Source: Pseudomaricurvus sp965656525
GTDB taxonomy: Bacteria; Pseudomonadota; Gammaproteobacteria; Pseudomonadales; Cellvibrionaceae
DNA: 64,000 bases
NCBI GenBank assembly: GCA_965656525.1
Contig: CBFHKY010000013.1
Coordinates: 1-64,000, forward strand
Reading direction: 5' to 3'
Below, piece by piece: positions 18,296 through 27,116 of this stretch. The first letter of the stretch is position 1. Every line of letters starts with the position of its first letter. The position numbers were made by a program, and so were the translations under genes. The notes under the pieces were generated by a model. It saw only the letters and a list, made by a program, of their open reading frames with translations, was not told the origin of the DNA and searched no databases.

Positions 18296-18344
18296 TGATG
18301 GTAGCTTGCCAGCTGCTTTATTATTTTTTCGAGGTTTCTAATTA

Positions 18345-19697
18345 ATGTCAAACCTGACGTGTTTTAAGGCATACGATATTCGTGGTCGGCTACCAGATGA
18401 ATTGAATGACGATGTGGCTTACCGCATTGGTCGAGCTTACGCTGAATACTTGAAGCCTAAATCCGTAGTGGTAGGGCACGACATTCGTTTGACCAGTGAA
18501 GAGCTGACCGATGCACTGGCCAGAGGGTTGATGGATGCGGGTACGGATGTTATCCATATTGGCCAGTGCGGTACTGAAGAGGTGTATTTTGCGACCTTCC
18601 ACCTTGAGGTAGATGGTGGTATCTGTGTGACCGCAAGTCACAACCCAAAAGATTACAATGGTATGAAATTGGTGCGCAAAGGCTCGCGGCCGATCAGTGG
18701 CGATACAGGTTTATTGGATATTAAAACGTTGGCCGAAGCGAATAACTTTCCTCCAGTAGAAAAGCGAGGCTCTTTAATTCCTAAAGACACACGCCCAGCG
18801 TACATTGAGCACCTCCTTGAATATGTGGATCGTGATCAATTAAAACCCCTGAAGATCGTCTGTAATGCCGGCAATGGTGGTGCTGGCTTGGCCATTGATG
18901 CCATCGAATCTTTTTTACCGTTTGAATTTGTAAAAATTCACCATCAGCCAGATGGTAATTTTCCGAACGGTGTGCCCAACCCGCTACTGGAAGAAAACCG
19001 TGCCCCAACAGCGGCTGCGGTAGTAGAGGCCAGTGCCGATATGGCTATTGCTTGGGATGGCGACTTTGATCGTTGTTTTTTCTTTGATTCTACGGGGCGT
19101 TTCATAGAAGGGTATTATTTAGTGGGGCTGCTAGCCGAAACGTTTTTGCTGAAAAGCCCAGGCTCAAAAATTGTGTACGACCCGCGTTTGACTTGGAATA
19201 CTGAAACCATTTGTCAGAAAATGGGAGGCAATGCGATTCAAAGTAAAACAGGGCATGCTTTTATCAAGGAGCGTATGCGAATTGAAGACGCGATTTATGG
19301 TGGCGAAATGAGCGCCCACCATTATTTTCGCGACTTTGCCTACTGTGACAGCGGCATGATTCCATGGTTGTTAGTGGCTGAATTAATGAGTCGCACTGGA
19401 AAATCATTGGCCGAGCTGGTGGATGACTGCATCGCACAATTCCCATGCAGTGGCGAAATTAATAGCCGTATTGAAGATCCTAAAGCTGTCTTAGCCGCTG
19501 TAGAAGCCAACTACGAAAGTAAGGCGGAAACGGTAGATCATATTGATGGGTTAAGCATGAGCTTTGGTGATTGGCGCTTCAACTTGCGTATGTCCAACAC
19601 CGAGCCTGTCGTTAGGTTGAATGTAGAAAGCCGTGGTGACTTTGCATTGATGGAAGAAAAACGTGACGAGCTGCTAGGGCTCATGGGCGTACTCTAA
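18345..19697 (+). CDS. manB: Phosphomannomutase (CpsG/ManB type)
   Basis: Converts mannose-6-phosphate to mannose-1-phosphate for GDP-mannose synthesis. The 450-residue protein starts LTCFKAYDIRG and carries the phosphoserine loop TASHNPKDYNG, the metal loop DGDFDRCF, the sugar loop GGEMSAHHYF and the terminal phosphate-binding RMSNTEPVVRLN. It is closer to E. coli CpsG than to the bifunctional Pseudomonas AlgC by overall pattern. No manC or manA is nearby. Dual action on glucose phosphates cannot be excluded. Confidence 0.93.
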   Translation: MSNLTCFKAYDIRGRLPDELNDDVAYRIGRAYAEYLKPKSVVVGHDIRLTSEELTDALARGLMDAGTDVIHIGQCGTEEVYFATFHLEVDGGICVTASHNPKDYNGMKLVRKGSRPISGDTGLLDIKTLAEANNFPPVEKRGSLIPKDTRPAYIEHLLEYVDRDQLKPLKIVCNAGNGGAGLAIDAIESFLPFEFVKIHHQPDGNFPNGVPNPLLEENRAPTAAAVVEASADMAIAWDGDFDRCFFFDSTGRFIEGYYLVGLLAETFLLKSPGSKIVYDPRLTWNTETICQKMGGNAIQSKTGHAFIKERMRIEDAIYGGEMSAHHYFRDFAYCDSGMIPWLLVAELMSRTGKSLAELVDDCIAQFPCSGEINSRIEDPKAVLAAVEANYESKAETVDHIDGLSMSFGDWRFNLRMSNTEPVVRLNVESRGDFALMEEKRDELLGLMGVL

Positions 19698-19769
19698 AGG
19701 CGCTGATTTGGATCGATGTGCTGGCGCGGATGAGGCGGTTTATTAGAATTGAATATTCTGTGCTTGTCC

Positions 19770-19804
19770 TGCTCCCCCTCGTTGGTGATGACGCGGAGGG
19801 AGCA
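19770..19804. terminator. Weak terminator-like hairpin between manB and darP
   Basis: TGCTCCC and GGGAGCA arms flank a long imperfect loop in the gap between convergent manB and darP. No T-run on either side, so support is weak. Confidence 0.3.
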
Positions 19805-19862
19805 CAAATATAGATCTGTATTTAGGTTAGAGCAATTTAGGGTATGCTCGGCTTTACCTTAG

Positions 19863-20387
19863 TCAGTAACTTTCTTCTACCAAGCCGCGAAGGTATCGAA
19901 ACAATTTGCGCGCCGATGCTGGGGGTTTTTGTTGTGAGGCTTCTTTTTGAGCGTTGCGAATAAGCTGTCGTAAGTGTTGAATGTCTGACACGGGGAAGGA
20001 TTCTAAAAGTGCTTGTAACGCTTTATCGCCGTCACTCATAAGCTTATCGCGCCATTGCTCAGCTTGGTGTTGAATGTGGTTATGTTCTTGCCCCAGCTTT
20101 TCGATACGCTCTACCGCCTGCTGAATATCGTCAAGGTTATCTGCAATACGCATTTGTTTGCCGATAAACTGCAATTGGCGACGACGGCCTTCTCGGTGCT
20201 TCATCTTACGTGCTTCGTAGATAGCTTCTTCTAATTTACCTTGTAGTGGAATCATCGCGATATGCTTTTCGCTCAGCTCTACAATTTTAGTTCCGAGGTC
20301 TTGTAGGGCTTGCATCTCTTTTTTGATTTCTGTCCTGGATTTTATTACAGGCTCATCATCGTTAGTGATTTCATCGAAGTCTGACAT
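19863..20387 (-). CDS. darP: Ribosome-associated protein DarP (DUF615/YjgA)
   Basis: A 174-residue, highly charged, all-helical protein of the YjgA family, which associates with 50S precursors during late ribosome assembly. The conserved KSRTEIKKEMQALQDLG beginning and the KMKHREGRRRQLQFIGKQMR block are visible. It is last in a long leftward gene run after mgtE. The usual neighbour pmbA/tldE is not present. Confidence 0.92.
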   Translation of the reverse strand: MSDFDEITNDDEPVIKSRTEIKKEMQALQDLGTKIVELSEKHIAMIPLQGKLEEAIYEARKMKHREGRRRQLQFIGKQMRIADNLDDIQQAVERIEKLGQEHNHIQHQAEQWRDKLMSDGDKALQALLESFPVSDIQHLRQLIRNAQKEASQQKPPASARKLFRYLRGLVEESY

Positions 20388-20424
20388 GGTTGTATTCCGA
20401 ATTTTTAATAACGAAAAGCGTGGG

Positions 20425-21786
20425 CTATGCGTAAAAGTAAGTGGCGAGACCTAAGAAAGCAAAAAAGCCTACAACATCCGTAATGGTAGTGAGTGCGACA
20501 CTCCCTGCAAGTGCAGGGTCAATGTTTAGGCGTCGCAATGTAATGGGCAGTAGAGCACCAGCGGTCGCTGCAGTAATCAAATTAATCACCATAGCGGCAG
20601 CGATAATGGCGGCAATAATTGGGTCGTTAAACCAATAGCCTGCGATAGCGGCCATCGTTCCAGCCCAAATGAGCCCGTTTAATAGACCGACCTGAAACTC
20701 TCTCGACAAGAGCCAACTCATGTTGTTTTGCCCAATTTGCCCCAGTGCCATTCCGCGAATTACTACGGTGAGGGTCTGGCTTCCGGCAACACCTCCCATG
20801 CTGGCGACAATGGGCATGAGCACGGCAAGGGCCACAACCTTATCAATGGTGCCCTGGAACAGGTTGATCACAGACGAAGCAAGCAGCGCCGTAATCAGAT
20901 TGATACCGAGCCACATGGCACGCCGTGGCGCGGTATTGAATACGCTGGCAAACGTATCTTCTTCTTCATCCAGCCCAGCCATGCTCATAAATGAGTGGTC
21001 GGCGTCTTCTCGGATAACATCGACCACATCATCAATCGTGATACGCCCTAAAACAACACCTGTCTCGTCGACTACCGGAGCTGAAATCCAATCGTGTCGT
21101 TCGAATAATTTTGCAACTTCGGCATCTGACATGGACGCAGGGATGGCCACCACATCCGTGAGCATAACTTCACGAACACTCATGGCAGGAGAGGACGTCA
21201 GTAATTTTGAGAGGGGCAGTAAGCCGACAAACTGCCCTTTACCATTAACGACAATCAAACTGTCTGTGGAGGCGGGTAAGTCATCGTGTCTTCTCAAATA
21301 ACGCAGGACAACATCCAGTGTGAAGCGCGCACGGATGGTGATGGTATCTGTATCCATCAGCCCGCCAGCTGTTTCCTCATCGAACAGCAACACCTGCTCA
21401 ACACGAGCTCGGTCTTGCGTGCTCATCGCGGTTAAGACTTCTTGAATAACTTGGTCCGGCAGGCGCTGTAAAACATCCGCCAGATCATCAGTATTCATGC
21501 CCTCTGTGATCTCTACCACAGCCGCAGCGTCCATACGCTTTAGAATTTGTGTTTGTAGGTCTTCAGGTAACTCTTGAAGAACATCGCCTTCCAGTTCTTT
21601 TTCAAGCAGTTGCCATAAGATTTTACGGCTGGGCGCAGGGGATGACTCAAGAAGGTGGGCAATTTCAACCGGACGCAGACCATTAAGCATGCGTTTAATT
21701 TGTTGATAGGTGCCACTTTCCAGCGCCGCTTGGATGGTGCCCAGCTGGATCTGCGTTAAATCAAGATGTTCGTCCGCTGTGGCCAT
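20425..21786 (-). CDS. mgtE: Magnesium transporter MgtE
   Basis: Homodimeric Mg2+ channel in the inner membrane, gated by cytoplasmic Mg2+ sensing. The 453-residue protein has an N-domain of helical repeats (residues 1-130), two CBS domains (about 135-265), a plug helix, then five transmembrane helices from about residue 285. The pore signature PIVASMGGVAGSQT is present. The 100-base upstream gap to ptsO is too short for an obvious Mg riboswitch. Likely cotranscribed with ptsO and darP. Confidence 0.95.
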   Translation of the reverse strand: MATADEHLDLTQIQLGTIQAALESGTYQQIKRMLNGLRPVEIAHLLESSPAPSRKILWQLLEKELEGDVLQELPEDLQTQILKRMDAAAVVEITEGMNTDDLADVLQRLPDQVIQEVLTAMSTQDRARVEQVLLFDEETAGGLMDTDTITIRARFTLDVVLRYLRRHDDLPASTDSLIVVNGKGQFVGLLPLSKLLTSSPAMSVREVMLTDVVAIPASMSDAEVAKLFERHDWISAPVVDETGVVLGRITIDDVVDVIREDADHSFMSMAGLDEEEDTFASVFNTAPRRAMWLGINLITALLASSVINLFQGTIDKVVALAVLMPIVASMGGVAGSQTLTVVIRGMALGQIGQNNMSWLLSREFQVGLLNGLIWAGTMAAIAGYWFNDPIIAAIIAAAMVINLITAATAGALLPITLRRLNIDPALAGSVALTTITDVVGFFAFLGLATYFYA

Positions 21787-21886
21787 AAATTTGTCATATA
21801 ATCGAGAAAGGGGAGGTTGATACGTATTCTAGTGGGCAACCTATTGTGATGCTAGGAGAGATGAGGCTGCCAGAGAGAAAATCAGG

Positions 21887-22156
21887 TTATTCTGGCTCAT
21901 TGAAGCGCTGTGCAATTAGATCGATCAGTGCCTTGATGGCTTCTTGTTCATCCTGACCTTCGGCGTAAAGTTCAACCTCAGTGCCCTGGCTGGCGCCCAA
22001 AAGCATAAGTGACATCACACTTTTTGCATCAACTTGCTTACTCTTTGCTGTAATTTTAAGGGTGGACGCGTAGCGTCCAGCAGTACTGGCGAGGAGTGCG
22101 GCGGCGCGGGCGTGAAGCCCTAGTTTATTGATGATTGTAGTGTTTGCTATTTGCAT
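21887..22156 (-). CDS. ptsO: Nitrogen PTS phosphocarrier NPr (HPr family)
   Basis: An 89-residue HPr-like protein. The phosphorylated His is residue 16 in NKLGLHARAAA, and the KSVMSLMLLGASQG segment carries the second conserved site. It takes phosphate from EI-Ntr (ptsP, not in the window) and passes it to PtsN. The RapZ gene lies directly upstream, 14 bases away, as in pseudomonads. Confidence 0.95.
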   Translation of the reverse strand: MQIANTTIINKLGLHARAAALLASTAGRYASTLKITAKSKQVDAKSVMSLMLLGASQGTEVELYAEGQDEQEAIKALIDLIAQRFNEPE

Positions 22157-22170
22157 GGCAGGCCTAACGG

Positions 22171-23130
22171 TTATTGTACTTTGCTTAATTCACGATGACG
22201 CAATTGAGCGTTGGAAAATTTATGCTGAAAGGTTTTGTAGAGCCGCTCGCACAAATACACAGACCGATGCTGCCCCCCAGTACAACCGATTGCCACAGTA
22301 AAGTAGCTGCGATTATTAGCTTCAAACTTGGGTAGCCAATGATCAAGGTAATTGGCAATATCTTGATACATTTTATCTACATCTTCTTGCGCTTCTAAAA
22401 AGTCGATCACAGGTTGATCTTGGCCAGAAAAAGCCCGTAAGTGGTGCTTCCAATAGGGGTTAGGCAGGCAGCGGGCATCGAACACGAGATCTACATCCAC
22501 AGGGATACCGCGCTTGAAACCGAACGATTGAAACTGCAGTGCCATGTGACTTCCACTGCGGCCAGCGATACGTTCCTTGATAAGATCGCGAAGCTCATGG
22601 AGCGTCAAGTTGCTGGTGTCAATGGTTAAGTCGGCGGCATTGATGATCGGTTCTAAGTACGCTTTTTCCAGATCGATGGCTTCTTTTAAATCTGTTGTTT
22701 GGCCGCTTAGCGGGTGTCGTCTGCGCGTTTCACTGAAGCGTTGCANNNNNNNNNNNNNNNNNNNNNNNNNNNNNNNNNNNNNNNNNNNNNNNNNNNNNNN
22801 NNNNNNNNNNNNNNNNNNNNNNNNNNNNNNNNNNNNNNNNNNNNNCAATACAGCAGAGCGTGCATCGAGGTACAAAACCTCTATGGTAAGGTCGGAGCTT
22901 GCGACACTTTCCAATAGCGCAGGAAATTGTTGCAACTCTTGCCATGTGTTTCTGGCATCGATGCTAACAGCAAACTTCTGGCTTGTGGGGTGCTGATCTA
23001 GTTGCTTTACTAATGGGGGTAGGAGTGATGAAGGAAGGTTGTCGATACAAGTAAAGCCAACATCCTCAAGAACGTGCAGGGCAGTACTCTTCCCGGCTCC
23101 AGACCGACCGCTGATAACCACTAATCGCAT
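22171..23130 (-). CDS. rapZ: RNase adaptor RapZ (interrupted by assembly gap)
   Basis: P-loop protein that in enterobacteria guides RNase E to GlmZ/GlmY small RNAs and tunes amino-sugar synthesis. N-terminal Walker A GRSGAGKS at residues 8-15, C-terminal domain with FGFKRGIP and IGCTGGQHRSVY. The coding region contains 100 N (22746-22845). RapZ proteins are about 284 residues, and flanking residues LDARSAVL and QRFSETRRRHPLS are almost adjacent in homologues. The true gap is therefore about one base and the real protein about 286 residues. The frame is kept across the Ns (100 and 1 leave the same remainder modulo 3). Confidence 0.93.
   Translation of the reverse strand: MRLVVISGRSGAGKSTALHVLEDVGFTCIDNLPSSLLPPLVKQLDQHPTSQKFAVSIDARNTWQELQQFPALLESVASSDLTIEVLYLDARSAVLXXXXXXXXXXXXXXXXXXXXXXXXXXXXXXXXXXQRFSETRRRHPLSGQTTDLKEAIDLEKAYLEPIINAADLTIDTSNLTLHELRDLIKERIAGRSGSHMALQFQSFGFKRGIPVDVDLVFDARCLPNPYWKHHLRAFSGQDQPVIDFLEAQEDVDKMYQDIANYLDHWLPKFEANNRSYFTVAIGCTGGQHRSVYLCERLYKTFQHKFSNAQLRHRELSKVQ
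22746..22845. other. Assembly gap of 100 N
   Basis: A run of exactly 100 N, the conventional placeholder for a gap of unknown size. It lies inside rapZ; protein alignment implies that almost no sequence is missing. Confidence 0.95.
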
Positions 23131-23209
23131 GCTCTATCTTCCCAGAAAAGGTATTTGGTGATGATTGTGTATCTTTCAGGAAACGCCAAAACTCGCTTCA
23201 ATAACTTTA

Positions 23210-23677
23210 TTATTGAGGTTGAGGTGTATCTTGACTGGTTGCTGCAGCAAATAACTTTTCAGCACTATCGCTATGGCGCAACTGTTTCAAAAAGTCACTT
23301 TGATTCAATCGTTCTGCAATGGCAGATAGCGTTTGTAAGTGTGCCTCGTGAGCCTCCTCTGGAACCACTAAAGCAAATAAAATATCAACGGGTTTGCCAT
23401 CAATAGCTTCAAAGTCAATGGGTGAGGCCAGTGTTATTAAGGCTCCGACCGTACTAGCGCAGTTGCTGAGTCGGCAGTGGGGTATCGCAATCCCTTGCCC
23501 TAAACCGGTAGAGCCAAGCTTTTCTCTTGCAATAAGGTTTTGAAAAATCTCATTCGCATCTAAAGTCGGCTGATCTTCAGAAATGGTTTGCGACAAAATT
23601 TCTAAAGCACGTTTTTTACTGCTGGTCTCAACACCGCAACGAGTGCGGTGTTGAGACAAAAAGGTTTTTACATCCAT
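23210..23677 (-). CDS. ptsN: Nitrogen PTS EIIA component
   Basis: A 155-residue EIIA-Ntr protein: final phosphate acceptor of the nitrogen PTS, regulating potassium transport and sigma-54-related functions. The active His is in GIAIPHCRL and the nearby REKLGSTGLGQG is typical. The start MDVKTFLSQHRTR (ATG 23677) lies four bases after the hpf stop; longer in-frame versions overlap hpf and do not match homologues. Codons 7-18 contain a perfect 14-bp inverted repeat, so the message begins with a very stable hairpin. Confidence 0.93.
   Translation of the reverse strand: MDVKTFLSQHRTRCGVETSSKKRALEILSQTISEDQPTLDANEIFQNLIAREKLGSTGLGQGIAIPHCRLSNCASTVGALITLASPIDFEAIDGKPVDILFALVVPEEAHEAHLQTLSAIAERLNQSDFLKQLRHSDSAEKLFAAATSQDTPQPQ
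23625..23657. repeat. Perfect 14-bp inverted repeat inside ptsN
   Basis: Left arm 23625-23638 (GTCTCAACACCGCA), loop ACGAG, right arm 23644-23657. In the ptsN mRNA it would form a hairpin starting about 20 bases after the start codon. The encoded residues still align with PtsN homologues. No poly-U tract follows, so it is not an ordinary terminator. Confidence 0.8.
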
Positions 23678-23681
23678 AAGT

Positions 23682-23972
23682 TCAACGGTGGCTGCGCATT
23701 TTCTCTTTGTGTTTAATGAGCTGGCGATCCATTTTTGCGGCAAGTGTGTCGATAGCGGCGTATAAATCTTCGGATTCACTGTCGGCGAAAAAATCTTTGC
23801 CGCTCACATGAATGGTGGCCTCGGCCTTCTGGCGTAGTTTATCAACATAAAGTATCACGTTGGTACTGGTAATTTTGTCGTGGTGTCGCTCAAGACGTTC
23901 AAATTTGGAGTTTACGTAACTTTTGATGGCATCGGTCAGGTCAACGTGATGTCCACTGATGTTTATTTGCAT
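23682..23972 (-). CDS. hpf: Ribosome hibernation promoting factor (short HPF)
   Basis: A 96-residue protein of the HPF/YfiA family that binds the 30S decoding region and inactivates ribosomes in stationary phase. Beginning MQINISGHHVDLTDAIKSYV and the KAEATIHVSGKDFFADSE segment are typical. The short length shows it lacks the dimerising C-terminal domain of long HPF. It lies between rpoN and ptsN in the conserved order. Confidence 0.95.
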   Translation of the reverse strand: MQINISGHHVDLTDAIKSYVNSKFERLERHHDKITSTNVILYVDKLRQKAEATIHVSGKDFFADSESEDLYAAIDTLAAKMDRQLIKHKEKMRSHR

Positions 23973-24104
23973 GCGTTGCTCCTTCTTCTTTTATGAAACT
24001 AGGTCAATATTCTACCTAGCGTTGGCTTTTGACAAGGCATTATTTAGATCCTTGCGCAGCCGTTTTGGTTCCTAAAGCGCTTAACATTTTGAGATGACCT
24101 GCAG

Positions 24105-25646
24105 TCATACTAAACGTTTGCGCTCGTTGGAAGCCGGTATTCCTAAAGACTCCCGATATTTGGCAATCGTGCGCCTGGCAACTTTGATACCTTGATCAGA
24201 CAGTAGCGTAGTGATTTTGCTATCGCTCAAAGGCTTCTTTGGATTTTCAGCCAAAACCAACTTTTTAATAATGGCGCGAATTGCTGTCGATGAGCATTCG
24301 CCGCCACTGTCGGTGCTGACGTGACTAGAAAAAAAGTATTTGAGCTCAAAGATCCCTTGTGGCGTATGCATGTATTTCTGTGTGGTGACGCGGGAAATCG
24401 TAGACTCGTGCATGCCGACAACTTCGGCAACATCATGCAAGACAAGAGGGCGCATCGCTTCGGCACCGTGATCTAAAAAGCCTCTTTGCTTTTCGACGAT
24501 GCAGCTGGCCACTTTAAGCAACGTTTCATTGCGGCTTTGCAAGCTCTTGAGAAACCAGCGAGCTTCTTGGAGATTGTCCCGCAAAAAAGAGTTATCACTG
24601 CTGCTGTCTGCACGCTTGACCATAGAGGCGTAGGTGTCATTGATGCGTAATTTAGGGGCAATGTCTGGGTTCAAATTGACGGTCCAGCGACCCGTTTGCT
24701 TGGTAACAAACACGTCGGGAACCACATACTCTGTTTCCCCTGAGTCGATGGCGTCACCGGGGCGTGGGTTTAATGCTTGGATCAACACGATTGCATCGCG
24801 AAGTTGATCTTCTTTTAAGCGGGTTTTTCGCATCAAGGGTTTAAAGTCTCGACTGCCAAGTAATGCTAAATGGTCTTTTACTATGAGTTTAGCATTGTTC
24901 AGAGAAGCCGTATCAATGGGCAGCTGATTCAATTGAATAAGAAGACATTCACTCAGATCTTGGCTGGCAACACCGGGCGGATCAAACTGCTGAACTCGAT
25001 GCAAAACGGCCATTACTTCGTCGTCTTCGAGTTCTTCGAGTTCACTGGCAAGGCCAGCAAAAATCTCTTCAATAGTGGAGTTCAACATGCCGGAGTGTTC
25101 GACCGCATCAATAATTGCCATCGCAATGATCTGATCGCGGTCTGACATTGGGGTTAAATTGAGCTGCCAAAGAAGATGTTGCTGAAGGGATTCGTGGGTA
25201 CTGTTGCGGTTATCAAAATCGTTGTCTTCGTTGTCCGGTGCTGACGTGCCAGAGCTGCTAGAGCTTGCTTGGTAGATGTCATCCCAGCTGGTGTCGACCG
25301 GTAGGTCTTCAGGTATCCCTTCACTCCATTCGTCGTTGTTCGAAGGTGAGTGATCATCTCTGGTGTCGACATCGTTAATCTCGGTGTCGCTATCTTTGTT
25401 GGTTTTTGCCTGTGCTTCACGATCGTGGACATTTTCAGAGTTGTTGTTCGGTGCATCGTCACTGCTATCGGTTTGTTGGTGTTGTGAGTCATCGTCAGCC
25501 ACTTCTAACATAGGGTTAGAGTCTAAGGCCTCTTGAATCTCAGATTGCAGATCTAATGTTGACAGTTGCAACAAGCGAATGGCCTGTTGCAGTTGCGGGG
25601 TCATAGTGAGTTGTTGACCCAGTTTCAGCTGTAAAGACTGTTTCAT
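24105..25646 (-). CDS. rpoN: RNA polymerase sigma-54 factor
   Basis: Sigma factor for promoters of the GG-N10-GC type, needing enhancer-binding proteins. The 513-residue protein has Gln/Leu-rich region I (MKQSLQLKLGQQLTMTPQLQ), an acidic Ser/Asp/Asn-rich region II (residues about 50-150), a core-binding domain, the HTH around VVGMHESTISRVT, and the RpoN box ARRTIAKYRES before the end SNERKRLV. It lies between lptB and hpf, the standard order. Confidence 0.98.
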   Translation of the reverse strand: MKQSLQLKLGQQLTMTPQLQQAIRLLQLSTLDLQSEIQEALDSNPMLEVADDDSQHQQTDSSDDAPNNNSENVHDREAQAKTNKDSDTEINDVDTRDDHSPSNNDEWSEGIPEDLPVDTSWDDIYQASSSSSGTSAPDNEDNDFDNRNSTHESLQQHLLWQLNLTPMSDRDQIIAMAIIDAVEHSGMLNSTIEEIFAGLASELEELEDDEVMAVLHRVQQFDPPGVASQDLSECLLIQLNQLPIDTASLNNAKLIVKDHLALLGSRDFKPLMRKTRLKEDQLRDAIVLIQALNPRPGDAIDSGETEYVVPDVFVTKQTGRWTVNLNPDIAPKLRINDTYASMVKRADSSSDNSFLRDNLQEARWFLKSLQSRNETLLKVASCIVEKQRGFLDHGAEAMRPLVLHDVAEVVGMHESTISRVTTQKYMHTPQGIFELKYFFSSHVSTDSGGECSSTAIRAIIKKLVLAENPKKPLSDSKITTLLSDQGIKVARRTIAKYRESLGIPASNERKRLV

Positions 25647-25852
25647 AGGGTGCGGTTTGCTCGGTTACCACTGTGCTGAAAAGAATAGGTCTTCGGCATT
25701 CTGGCTGGCTGTGACTGCGAAGCTCGGAATACGTTTCGGCCTGACATGGTATGAGTGTAGATCAGTTTTGTAGGAAGGGGCAAGCTCAACAAGCAAAATT
25801 TATGCCGTATATTGTGCTTCAGAATGGGGCGAAAACAAGGAAGGAATCACCA

Positions 25853-26578
25853 CTATAAACTGAATTGCTGCCCTAGGTAAACCTCTCTCACTTGTTGATT
25901 GGCGAGGACTTCCGCAGCGCTACCTTCAGCGATGATATGGCCCTCGCTGACAATGTAAGCTTTCTCACAGATATCTAAGGTCTCGCGCACGTTATGATCG
26001 GTGATTAATACACCAATACCCCTATTTTTTAGGTGTTTTATGATTTGTTTGATGTCATTTACCGAGATGGGATCTACCCCTGCAAATGGTTCATCGAGCA
26101 AGATGAACTGTGGATCTGTGGCCAGTGCGCGAGCAATCTCAACGCGTCGGCGTTCGCCTCCAGAAAGAGACATGCCTAAGCTGTCTTGGATATGGGTGAT
26201 GTGAAATTCACGCAGCAGTTGTTCGAGCTTTTGGCGCCGCTGCTTGCGCTTCATGTCTTTGCGGGTTTCTAAAATGCTCATGATGTTATCGCTGACGGTG
26301 AGTTTGCGAAACACAGAGGCCTCTTGTGGCAGGTAGCCTATACCTGCTCGCGCTCGGCCATGCATGGCCATATGTGTGATATTCGTTTTGTCTATTAGCA
26401 CTTGGCCTTTGTCGGCCTGAACCAAGCCTGCAATCATATAAAAGCAGGTTGTTTTCCCAGCACCATTCGGGCCTAAAAGCCCCACTATCTGTCCGCTGCT
26501 AACAGACACAGAAACATCAATAACCACTTGGCGTTTTTTGTAGCTTTTGGCCAAGTGAAGGGCTTGTAGTGTAGGCAT
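25853..26578 (-). CDS. lptB: LPS export ABC transporter ATPase
   Basis: ATPase that powers the LptB2FGC complex, extracting LPS from the inner membrane for transport to the cell surface. 241 residues. Walker A GPNGAGKTT, signature LSGGERRR, Walker B ILLDEPFAG, and the switch His in LITDHNVRET. It follows lptA by 22 bases; lptF and lptG are not in the window. Confidence 0.98.
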   Translation of the reverse strand: MPTLQALHLAKSYKKRQVVIDVSVSVSSGQIVGLLGPNGAGKTTCFYMIAGLVQADKGQVLIDKTNITHMAMHGRARAGIGYLPQEASVFRKLTVSDNIMSILETRKDMKRKQRRQKLEQLLREFHITHIQDSLGMSLSGGERRRVEIARALATDPQFILLDEPFAGVDPISVNDIKQIIKHLKNRGIGVLITDHNVRETLDICEKAYIVSEGHIIAEGSAAEVLANQQVREVYLGQQFSL

Positions 26579-26600
26579 TAAACAGGGGTTTCCTTGGGTA

Positions 26601-27116
26601 TTAGTTTTTCTTAGCTGGGATGACCATATGAATACGATCGTTGCCGGGTTGGTTACTTGCCCCTTGGGCCTTTACGAGTGAGTCTTTGATGTTGTAATCA
26701 ATGGTGTCGCCCGTCATGGTCGTGCCATCGCTTTGTGTGAGTGAAGCGTTGCTAATGAGGTGGATTTGTTCATCCAGTAGGAAATATTTAATGGTGTCGC
26801 CTTTGGCGATTACCAGGGGTTTTTCGGGGGCTGGCTTCTGCTGGTAGTGTGCTGGTTTGCCCGTGGCAATAATTTGTGAAACCTGATTGTTCGGGCTATG
26901 AACAACCACTTTGTCGGCGTTAATGCGCAAGCTGCCTTGGTCCATTTGTACTGAACCGGTATAAATCGTGATGCCTTGCTTTTCATCGCGTTCAGCCTGA
27001 TCCGAAGATATATAAATAGGTTCGCCTCTGTCGCCGGTTAACGCCCATAAGAGGGGGCTGCTCAGAAGTAAAAATAGGCCGGTTAGTGTGCTGGTCGTTG
27101 CGTGTTTAAGGCTCAT
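26601..27116 (-). CDS. lptA: LPS transport periplasmic bridge protein
   Basis: Periplasmic beta-jellyroll protein that oligomerises into the bridge carrying LPS from LptC to LptD. The 171-residue protein has a signal peptide (residues 1-25, ending LLWA) and the OstA-like fold with DRGEPIYISSDQAERDE near the start. Its start overlaps the end of lptC by 11 bases, so translation is coupled. Confidence 0.95.
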   Translation of the reverse strand: MSLKHATTSTLTGLFLLLSSPLLWALTGDRGEPIYISSDQAERDEKQGITIYTGSVQMDQGSLRINADKVVVHSPNNQVSQIIATGKPAHYQQKPAPEKPLVIAKGDTIKYFLLDEQIHLISNASLTQSDGTTMTGDTIDYNIKDSLVKAQGASNQPGNDRIHMVIPAKKN

